NCBI GenBank assembly: GCA_035275285.1
Contig: DATENA010000236.1
Coordinates: forward strand, 1-7,934
Origin: Chersky-265 sp035275285
Lineage (GTDB): Bacteria; Fibrobacterota; Fibrobacteria; UBA11236
Direction: 5' to 3'
Length of the DNA stretch: 7,934 nt
Below, piece by piece: positions 1 through 5,543 of the stretch (positions are counted from its first letter, which is position 1; each line of letters opens with the position of its first letter). The notes beneath the pieces were generated by a model. The model was not told the origin of the DNA. It saw only the letters and a program-made list of their open reading frames with translations, and did no database searches. A program made the translations under genes and the position numbers.

Positions 1-26
1 CGCTGCGGCGGGGTGGGTCTCGGAGC

Positions 27-232
27 GGGGGAATGCGGGGGGTCGAGGGGGTGTGGGCTTATCCAGGGGTCGTGGGGGCCACGACGGGGGGTGGGTCTGA
101 GCTGTGGAAAACCGCGCGGCGGTGAGTCAAGGGAAGGGAAGAGAAGAAGAGGGGAGGGGCTGGGGTGGGAATGTTTGGGGCGCGGGGTGTGTGGCTTATT
201 CAGGGGTCGTGAGGGCCGCGACGGGGGGTGGG
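27..232 (+). other. Cluster of four G-quadruplex-type motifs
   Basis: Four sets of four G-runs (three or more Gs each, loops of 1-7 bases) lie on the + strand. At 27-57 the loops are 5, 4 and 3. At 66-95 they are 4, 7 and 1. At 151-169 they are 1, 2 and 1, which is the most compact and probably the most stable. At 203-232 they are 6, 7 and 1. The second and fourth are equivalent positions in the two repeat copies. Motif matching is read directly from the sequence; folding in the cell is inference. Confidence 0.65.
69..85. other. Short hairpin inside repeat copy 1
   Basis: GTCGTGG and CCACGAC form a perfect 7-base-pair stem around a GGG loop. The equivalent site in copy 2 (206-222) keeps five Watson-Crick pairs, has one G-T pair, and loses the pair next to the loop. 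No T-run follows on either strand, so it is not a standard intrinsic terminator, although it lies about 250 bases past the DUF4954 stop codon. Confidence 0.5.
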
Positions 233-265
233 TCTGAGCTGTGGAAAACCGCGCGGCGGTGGGTC

Positions 266-318
266 AAGAGAAAAGAAGAGAAAAGAAGAGAAGAGAAGAG
301 AGGAGAGGAGAAGAGAGG
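266..318 (+). repeat. 53-base all-purine tract with 10-base repeats
   Basis: Every base from 266 to 318 is A or G. The block AAAAGAAGAG occurs twice in tandem (271-280, 281-290) and then degenerates into AAGAG and AGGAG units. The tract begins 11 bases past the DUF4954 stop codon, so that gene's transcript would carry a long pyrimidine run in its 3' end. Such tracts can form triplex DNA. A shorter purine tract (129-159) sits at the same place in the preceding repeat copy. Confidence 0.75.
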
Positions 319-328
319 TGGAGCAGGG

Positions 329-2224
329 TCAGCCGCGGTTGAGGTAGGCGTCTAGGCGGTGGTTGAGTTCGAGGAGGTCTTGGTCCAAGCGGAGGACGGT
401 AGCGTCTTCTTCGGGCGGGGTGTGGAAGTCGGCGTAGTCGTCGAAGATTTGGCGGCCGCGGGTGTCGTCGCGGAGGAGGGAGGCGCGGACGGAGACTTTG
501 AGGGCGGCCAGGCGGGGGCGTTGGGCGGCCAGGTAGGGTTTGGGGTCGGGGCCGGCGGAGAGTTCCTTGGCGATGGCGGCGGTGAGGGCGTGGAGATCGG
601 GATCCCAGGCTTCTTGCGGCCGATCGGTGTAGGTGCGCAGGAGGAAGAAGGCGAGGTAGTCTTCGTAGGCGGCGAGGGAGCGGGCGCGCTGGGGGCCGCG
701 CAGGAAATTCTTGCCCAGGCCGGGGAGGTCCGCCTCGAGGTGGTAAGGGAGATCGGCGGGGGCGGCGCGCAGGGATTGATGGGCCTTGAGGACTTTGTGC
801 GCCAGGGCGGGGGTGAAGATGCGGCTTGAGAAGAAGCCGGATTTCCAGGTGGAGGTTTTGTCCGCGGCGGAGTCGTGGGGGAGGCTTTCGGACTTGTAGC
901 CGCGCCGGGCCAGGGAGTAGGCGTTGTCCGACCACATCCAGCCGGGCAGGATCTCGTTGAGGGCGGGGCCGAGTTCCGGGAAGCCGGAAAGGGGCTGGTT
1001 GAGGAGCGAGAAGGGGAAGGCCAAGCGTTGCGGCAGGGTGGTGATGCCGGTGGCGAAGAGGGAGTAGGGTGCGTCTTCGAAGTTGGCCGGGAACTTGACG
1101 GAGCAGCCCAGGCCGAAGAAGTTGCCTTCGCCCGGGCGGATCTCCTGGTCGGGTTTCTTGCCGGTGTGGTTGCTGCCGATGTTGGCGCCGTAGGCGACGT
1201 TGCCGCGGCCTTCGGGCCAGAGGGCGGAGATGAGCAGCGATTGGTGGTGGAAGCCGACGAACGGGCCCGTTACGCATGCCGTCATTTCGCCTTTGTGGAC
1301 CTGGGTGTGCGAGCCCACGATGGATTGGGAAACCATGCCGCCCCAGGCCACGGAGGCGTGCCTCAGAAGGACGCTGCGGGAGACCTTGCCGCCGGACTCC
1401 ACGCGCGCGCCGGGCTGCAGGAGCGAGTGCTCGATCCATCCTTCCTCCGCGACCACGCAGCGCGCTTCCGGGGCGGACAGCAGGACGGACTCGCGGATGA
1501 GCGAGGCGCCGGAGACGGAGGTGCCGGGGCCGATGTAGGCGCCGTGGACGCGGCGCGCGTGCAGCACGGAGGCGCCTTTGCCGACATAGCCGAAGCGGGA
1601 ACGGAGCGGGGACAGGGCGTCGTCGAGCTTGCGCTGGAAGCTCCGCTGTGCGTCCGCGGGGAGCGAAAGCGCGTCCATGCAATCGTCCAGGGTGAGGGAG
1701 TCCAGGATCCAGACGCTGCGGGCCCCCGCTTCCGTGCCGGGATGGATGGTCAGGCCCAGGCCGAACAGGGTGGGCGCGGGGCAATCGAGTTCGCCGAGGC
1801 CGGCCAGGAGGGCGCCGTCGTCGATGACTTGGCGTTCCAGGCGGGCGATGTGCCGGAGCGAGGCGTTGCCGATGACGGCGTCGCGGACGCGGCAGTCGCT
1901 CATGCCGGCGGGCCAGGCCCGTCCGTCGGGATCCGGGCAGTCCCCGCGGAAGCCGGCCAGGAGCACGTCGCCTTCGAAACGGTTGTCGCGGATGGTTTCC
2001 AGGCCGGCGTCGCTCTCGAGGCGCACGCGCGACCAATCCGCGCAGAGGTTCCCCTGGCGTTCCAGGAGCAGCCGTTCCGCCTCGCTGAGAGGGCGGCCGG
2101 AAAGGAGGCGGCTTTCCGCATGGGCCAGCAGGCGGAGACCGGCGATCGATGCGGACGCGGCGAGCGCGGCGTCCAACCGGGCCGACAAGTCTTCGACGAT
2201 GCCTTGCTGGTTTTTTCCGCCCAT
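329..2224 (-). CDS. DUF4954 family protein with left-handed beta-helix region
   Basis: 631 residues from the ATG at 2224. The family is recognised from its central signature around residues 341-357 (NVAYGANIGSNHTGKK) followed by EIRPGEGNFFGLG, and from the FATGITTLPQRLAFPFSL block near 390-407. Residues about 210-335 are a run of imperfect hexapeptide-type repeats with G, V, I and S at regular spacing, typical of a left-handed beta-helix such as sugar-nucleotide or acyl transferases carry. The family has no assigned reaction that I know of. No signal peptide or membrane segment is visible, so it is probably cytoplasmic. The frame stays open to a TTG at 2275, but the extra 17 residues lie across a GC-rich hairpin and look like leader, so I prefer the ATG. 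It is transcribed away from the HAD gene. The long open frames opposite it are a GC-rich codon artefact. A role in sugar or cell-envelope metabolism is inference only. Confidence 0.85.
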   Translation of the reverse strand: MGGKNQQGIVEDLSARLDAALAASASIAGLRLLAHAESRLLSGRPLSEAERLLLERQGNLCADWSRVRLESDAGLETIRDNRFEGDVLLAGFRGDCPDPDGRAWPAGMSDCRVRDAVIGNASLRHIARLERQVIDDGALLAGLGELDCPAPTLFGLGLTIHPGTEAGARSVWILDSLTLDDCMDALSLPADAQRSFQRKLDDALSPLRSRFGYVGKGASVLHARRVHGAYIGPGTSVSGASLIRESVLLSAPEARCVVAEEGWIEHSLLQPGARVESGGKVSRSVLLRHASVAWGGMVSQSIVGSHTQVHKGEMTACVTGPFVGFHHQSLLISALWPEGRGNVAYGANIGSNHTGKKPDQEIRPGEGNFFGLGCSVKFPANFEDAPYSLFATGITTLPQRLAFPFSLLNQPLSGFPELGPALNEILPGWMWSDNAYSLARRGYKSESLPHDSAADKTSTWKSGFFSSRIFTPALAHKVLKAHQSLRAAPADLPYHLEADLPGLGKNFLRGPQRARSLAAYEDYLAFFLLRTYTDRPQEAWDPDLHALTAAIAKELSAGPDPKPYLAAQRPRLAALKVSVRASLLRDDTRGRQIFDDYADFHTPPEEDATVLRLDQDLLELNHRLDAYLNRG

Positions 2225-2250
2225 GGGTAGCAGGGGCTCCCGTTCCCCTT

Positions 2251-2267
2251 GGGGGACGAAGGCCCCC
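2251..2267 (-). promoter_or_regulatory. GC-only hairpin in the DUF4954 leader
   Basis: On the - strand GGGGG pairs with CCCCC around a 7-base loop containing TTCG. It lies 26 bases upstream of the preferred ATG, between the TTG at 2275 and the ATG at 2224. A second, weaker pairing, GGGG with CCCC (2245-2248 with 2233-2236), would place the only Shine-Dalgarno-like GGGAG in its loop, 12 bases from the ATG. This could hinder or tune translation. No experimental basis. Confidence 0.35.
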
Positions 2268-2284
2268 GGGCACAAGATAGGATT

Positions 2285-2315
2285 TTTGCCCCGGCTTCTT
2301 TATATTCTATTTTTG
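2285..2315 (+). promoter_or_regulatory. Bacteroidota-type promoter for the HAD gene
   Basis: TTTG at 2285-2288, then 19 bases, then TATTTTTG at 2308-2315. This matches the Bacteroidota -33/-7 pattern (TTTG, about 19-21 bases, TAnnTTTG) with no mismatch. Both boxes sit in copies of ATTTTTGCC (2282-2290, 2309-2317). A -10-like TATATT at 2301-2306 could serve a conventional sigma-70 reading instead. The -7 box ends four bases before the GTG start at 2320, so the predicted transcript has almost no leader. The sequence match is direct; use by this organism depends on it having an FCB-type sigma factor. Confidence 0.5.
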
Positions 2316-2319
2316 CCGC

Positions 2320-3219
2320 GTGTCCCAGGTCCACGCCTTTTTCGATTTCGACGACACCTTGCTGAGCGGGGACAGCATCCTGTTCTGGTTGCGCTATTAT
2401 TATCGCCGCCGTCCCATGCGGCGTGTGTTCCAATTGGCGAACTGGGGCGGACTGATCCTCTACGTCCTGCGGCTCATCGACAGCCATACCCTCAAGCGGA
2501 TCTTCCTGATGCCCATGGGCATGGAGGATCCGGAAATCCTGGATCGGATCGCGGCGGATTTCGTGCGCGAGGATCTCATGGGCCGCTTCCACGTCCCGGT
2601 CCTGCAGCGGCTGTGGACCCACCACCTGCTGGGGCACAAGGTGGTCCTGGTTTCGGCCAGCGCCACCTTCTACCTGCGGCACCTGAAAGTCTTCCTGCCC
2701 ATGGCCGACATCCAGGGCTCGGAAATGATCTGGCCCAAGCGGGGATTCGGGATCCCCCGTTATCGGGACGGTAACCTGCGCGGGGAGAACAAGATAGCGC
2801 GCCTCAAGGCCCTGGGCTACGCGGAGGCGGGACCGCTTTCCTTCGCCTATTCGGATCATCAGCACGATCGGTTCCTGCTGCGCTTTTCCGAATTCCCGAT
2901 CTGCACCCATCCCACGGCCAAGCTGCGCCGCCTGGCGCGGGAGAACGGCTGGCCCGTGATGGACTGGCCGGATCCCGGTTCCGCGCGGCCGGCCGCCGGG
3001 GCCAAGATCAAGCTGCAAAAGCTGGCGTTGCTCGCCCTTTGCGCCGGCCCGGGCATCCCGCCCACGGGAAGCGATCCGCTGCGGGAAGCCGCCGCCGCCC
3101 GCGAGTATGCTCCCGCCCATTGCCGCGCCTTGCGCGAAAGGGTGCTCCTCCGCTATCCCGCCGGCAAGCCGGAAGACGTCTTCCGCAGGATTTTCGGGGA
3201 GGCCCGCGCGGACGGGTGA
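2320..3219 (+). CDS. HAD superfamily subfamily IB hydrolase (phosphatase)
   Basis: 299 residues, a predicted Mg-dependent phosphomonoesterase. All four HAD motifs are present. Motif I is FDFDDT (nucleophile D9, acid/base D11). Motif II is VSAS (S112 or S114), motif III is K158 in ENKIARL, and motif IV is YSDHQHD (D179, D183). The helical segment between motifs I and II is the usual cap position of subfamily IB, which includes phosphoserine phosphatase-like and PgpC-like enzymes. The substrate cannot be read from sequence. About 80 residues after residue 220 form an alanine/arginine-rich tail beyond the usual core and have no recognised domain. The GTG at 2320 is the only start available: an in-frame stop lies at 2278-2280, and motif I begins at residue 8. 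No Shine-Dalgarno sequence precedes it, which fits the leaderless promoter proposed at 2285-2315. It is followed after 68 bases by the epimerase, perhaps in one transcript. Confidence 0.85.
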   Translation: MSQVHAFFDFDDTLLSGDSILFWLRYYYRRRPMRRVFQLANWGGLILYVLRLIDSHTLKRIFLMPMGMEDPEILDRIAADFVREDLMGRFHVPVLQRLWTHHLLGHKVVLVSASATFYLRHLKVFLPMADIQGSEMIWPKRGFGIPRYRDGNLRGENKIARLKALGYAEAGPLSFAYSDHQHDRFLLRFSEFPICTHPTAKLRRLARENGWPVMDWPDPGSARPAAGAKIKLQKLALLALCAGPGIPPTGSDPLREAAAAREYAPAHCRALRERVLLRYPAGKPEDVFRRIFGEARADG

Positions 3220-3277
3220 TCCGTCCTCCGGCCCAAGAATGCTATGTTTCCGGGACTGCGGCCTCGGGGAGGCGCAC

Positions 3278-3284
3278 GGGAGGA
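3278..3284 (+). promoter_or_regulatory. Ribosome binding site that sets the epimerase start
   Basis: GGGAGGA ends three bases before the ATG at 3288. It is the strongest Shine-Dalgarno sequence in the window. It decides the start against the frame that stays open upstream to 3039 inside the HAD gene. About 30 bases further up, TGCTATGTT (3240-3248) resembles an extended -10 element, and TATGTTTC is one base off the TAnnTTTG box, but no matching upstream box is seen. Confidence 0.7.
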
Positions 3285-3287
3285 ACG

Positions 3288-4328
3288 ATGGGCAGCGCAT
3301 TTTCGGAATTGAAGGACGCCTTGGTCCGCGAGCCGAAAGCCTGGCTGGTCACCGGTGCGGCGGGGTTCATCGGATCCCATCTCCTCGAGCATCTTCTCCG
3401 CTTGGGACAGAGCGTCACCGGCCTGGATAGTTTCGCCACCGGGCACCGCCACAATCTGGAAGGCGTGCGCAAGCTCGTCGGCGAGGCCGCCTGGTCCCGC
3501 TTCCGCTTCATCGAAGGCGACGTGCGCGATCCGGAAGCCTGCCGCGCCGCGGTCGCCGGCGTCCAATACGTGCTGCATCAGGCGGCCCTGGGTTCCGTTC
3601 CCCGTTCCATCGTCGATCCCCTCACCACCCATGCGGTCAACGTGGACGGCACCCTGAACGTCCTGATCGCCGCCCGGGACGCCAAGGTCAAGCGCATGGT
3701 CTACGCTTCCAGCAGCTCCGTCTACGGGGACGAACCCGACCTCCCGAAGCGCGAGGACCGCGTGGGCAAACCCCTGTCGCCCTACGCCCTGACCAAATGG
3801 ATCAATGAGCTCTACGCCGGCATCTTCCACCGCTCTTATGGCCTGGAAACCGCCGGCCTCCGCTATTTCAACGTCTTCGGCGCGCGCCAGGACCCGGAAG
3901 GGCAATACGCCGCGGTGATTCCCAAATGGACCGCCGCCCTCATCAAGGGCCGGCCCGTCCGCGTCAACGGCAAGGGCGAGATCAGCCGGGACTTCTGTTA
4001 CGTGGACAACGTGGTGCAGGCCAACCTCCTGGCCGCCACCGCTCCCGGGGCCGCGGGGCAGGCCTTCAACGTGGCCCTGAACGATCGCGTCGACCTGAAC
4101 CGATTGTACGAGCACCTGCGCACCCGCCTGCTGCCGCATTTCCCGCATCTCAAGGACGCGCGCCCCGAATACGGCCCCTACCGCGAAGGCGACATCATGC
4201 ACTCCCAGGCGGACATCTCTTTGGCCAGGTCACTGCTGGGTTATGCCCCCACGCATACGGTGGCCCAGGGGCTGGACGCCGCCATGGACTGGTATCGCGC
4301 GAATGTTGGCGGGGACGCGTTGATTTAA
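3288..4328 (+). CDS. wbpP: UDP-N-acetylglucosamine 4-epimerase, WbpP/TviC type
   Basis: 346 residues, an extended short-chain dehydrogenase that interconverts UDP-GlcNAc and UDP-GalNAc (or the matching uronates) using bound NAD. The resemblance to Pseudomonas WbpP runs end to end from memory: the N-terminal KAWLVTGAAGFIGSHLLE, then DSFATGHRHNLE, then VLHQAALGSVPRSI, then LRYFNVFGARQDP, then RDFCYVDN. The NAD-binding glycines are G23, G26 and G29. The catalytic triad region is SSSS at 141-144 with Y166 and K170 in YALTK. Length matches the family. It is a soluble cytoplasmic enzyme that supplies an N-acetylated sugar nucleotide for O-antigen or capsule synthesis, in keeping with the glycosyltransferase 55 bases downstream and the phosphotransferase beyond it. 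Sequence alone does not separate the GlcNAc from the GlcNAc-uronate substrate, so the WbpP/TviC split stays open. Confidence 0.9.
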   Translation: MGSAFSELKDALVREPKAWLVTGAAGFIGSHLLEHLLRLGQSVTGLDSFATGHRHNLEGVRKLVGEAAWSRFRFIEGDVRDPEACRAAVAGVQYVLHQAALGSVPRSIVDPLTTHAVNVDGTLNVLIAARDAKVKRMVYASSSSVYGDEPDLPKREDRVGKPLSPYALTKWINELYAGIFHRSYGLETAGLRYFNVFGARQDPEGQYAAVIPKWTAALIKGRPVRVNGKGEISRDFCYVDNVVQANLLAATAPGAAGQAFNVALNDRVDLNRLYEHLRTRLLPHFPHLKDARPEYGPYREGDIMHSQADISLARSLLGYAPTHTVAQGLDAAMDWYRANVGGDALI

Positions 4329-4383
4329 TATCGTTTTGCCCCTTGGACCCGGGCTTCGCGCTGTTCGACGGCGAGGATGGATC

Positions 4384-5532
4384 ATGCTGGAAAATCTTAA
4401 AGTGGCGCTGGTGCATCATTGGATGGTGAGCATGCGTGGAGGGGAAAAGGTCCTCGAGCAATTGGCCATCGTGTTTCCGCATGCGGACATTTTCACCCTC
4501 GTTTGCAAGCCGGAAAACCTGTCTCCCATCTTTTCCGGCCGCAAGATCACGACATCTTTCCTCCAGCGCCTTCCCGGGGGAGCCAGGCATTACCAGAGCT
4601 TGCTGCCCTTGATGCCGTTGGCGGTCGAACAATTCGACTTGACGGGGTACGATCTCGTCGTTTCCAGCGATGCCAGCGTGGTCAAGGGTGTGCTGCTTCC
4701 GCCCCATGTGTTGCACATTTGCTATTGCCATACGCCTATGCGCTATGCCTGGGACATGTATTTCGACTACATGACGGTATCACGGAAGAACGTTCTCAAA
4801 CGCTTCCTCATCCCCCTGGTGATGAATTATATGCGCATCTGGGACGTGGCGGCCTCCAACCGCGTAGATCATTTCATAGCCAATTCCGGCCATATCAAAG
4901 CCCGGATCCGGAAACACTACCGCAGATCTTCCCAGGTGATATTCCCCCCGGTGGCGTTGGATTCCTTCCACTCCGGCGAGCCAGGCGAATTCTACCTCGT
5001 TTTGGGCCAGATGGTGCCTTACAAGCGCATGGATCTGGCGGTGCAGGCATTTAACCGGAACGGGAAGAGGCTGGTGGTGATGGGCGAGGGTTCGGAAAAG
5101 GCGCGGCTTACGGCCATGGCCGGGCCCAACGTCGAATTCCTGTCCTGGCAGTCCGATGCGAAAGTGCGCGACTATTACGCGCGCTGCAAGGCTTTCATCT
5201 TTCCGGGAGAAGAGGACTTCGGCATCACTCCACTCGAAGCGCAGGCCAGCGGCAGGCCCGTAATCGCTTTTGGAAAAGGAGGCGCGCTGGAAACCGTCCT
5301 GGATGGCGAAACTGGTCTTTTTTTCGAAGCCCAGACGGCGGAAAGCCTTCAGAATGCAATCGACCGATTCGAACGCGGAGAGCACCGGATCACGAAGGAA
5401 AAATGCCAGGCTAACGCGTCCCGGTTTTCCGAAACCGGTTTTCGCTCCCAGATCTCATCCTTCATAGAGGCAAAATACGCCGTTCACGCAGCGGGGACGG
5501 CCCCGGAACCGGCGCAGGTGCAAGAGGAGTAA
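4384..5532 (+). CDS. Family 4 glycosyltransferase (GT-B fold)
   Basis: 382 residues, a retaining glycosyltransferase of the GT4 family. The N-terminal domain has VALVHHWMVSMRGGEKVLE (about 7-25) with the glycine-rich nucleotide-side loop, FLQRLPGGARHYQSLLPLMP (about 59-78), and the HICYCHTPMRYAWDMYFDY block (111-129). The C-terminal domain has the phosphate-binding K214 in VPYKRMDLAV and the E-x7-E motif (E277, E285) in EEDFGITPLEAQASGRPV. It would add a sugar from a nucleotide donor to a lipid-linked or nascent glycan at the inner membrane face. Similar proteins are common in exopolysaccharide clusters, and some are called WbaZ-like, but the sugar cannot be told. The ATG at 4384 is preferred over an upstream TTG (4336) because GAGG at 4373-4376 precedes it. 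A hand count of 4501-4560 gives 31 of 60 G/C, well below the HAD and DUF4954 genes, which suggests a different origin. It ends 11 bases from the convergent phosphotransferase. Confidence 0.88.
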   Translation: MLENLKVALVHHWMVSMRGGEKVLEQLAIVFPHADIFTLVCKPENLSPIFSGRKITTSFLQRLPGGARHYQSLLPLMPLAVEQFDLTGYDLVVSSDASVVKGVLLPPHVLHICYCHTPMRYAWDMYFDYMTVSRKNVLKRFLIPLVMNYMRIWDVAASNRVDHFIANSGHIKARIRKHYRRSSQVIFPPVALDSFHSGEPGEFYLVLGQMVPYKRMDLAVQAFNRNGKRLVVMGEGSEKARLTAMAGPNVEFLSWQSDAKVRDYYARCKAFIFPGEEDFGITPLEAQASGRPVIAFGKGGALETVLDGETGLFFEAQTAESLQNAIDRFERGEHRITKEKCQANASRFSETGFRSQISSFIEAKYAVHAAGTAPEPAQVQEE

Positions 5533-5543
5533 GGCACGGCCGG

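Larger units (their letters stand above)
12..318. repeat. Imperfect tandem repeat, period about 137 bases
   Basis: Two clear copies lie at 54-130 and 191-267, always 137 bases apart. Within them 82-124 and 219-261 are identical over 43 bases. Similarity continues on both sides: GAATG at 31-35 pairs with 169-173, and each copy is followed by an all-purine tract (129-159 and 266-318). A short degenerate piece of a third copy (GGTGGGTCT, 12-20) is at the left. Each copy contains TTATYCAGG, a G-rich hairpin, TGTGGAAAA and the palindrome CCGCGCGG. The open frames here are glycine/arginine-rich low-complexity translations with no family resemblance, so I treat the 328 bases as non-coding. It lies just past the DUF4954 stop codon. 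The function is unknown; it could be a chromosomal intergenic repeat family or a structured downstream region. Confidence 0.8.

Noticed and set aside
1..328. CRISPR array
   Set aside because: Repeats are about 137 bases apart, the similarity extends through the would-be spacer, and there are only two copies. This is a tandem repeat, not short repeats with unique spacers.
13..355. Small + strand open frames in the G-rich repeat
   Set aside because: Their Gly/Arg/Glu-rich sequences come from the repeat and purine tract. No ribosome binding site or family resemblance supports them.
875..2230. 451-codon + strand open frame opposite DUF4954
   Set aside because: Antisense shadow caused by G/C at third codon positions; Gly/Ala/Val/Glu-rich with no recognisable motif.
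264..2273. 669-codon - strand open frame, shifted against DUF4954
   Set aside because: The translation is a Pro/Arg/His-rich low-complexity string typical of an out-of-frame reading of a GC-rich gene. The DUF4954 frame has a recognisable family signature.
3210..3226. GGACGG/CCGTCC hairpin over the HAD stop codon as a terminator
   Set aside because: Only six base pairs and no T-run follows; the epimerase could be co-transcribed.
1900..3300. 466-codon - strand open frame across the divergent promoter and the HAD gene
   Set aside because: It overlaps two supported genes and the promoter island and has no recognisable domain.
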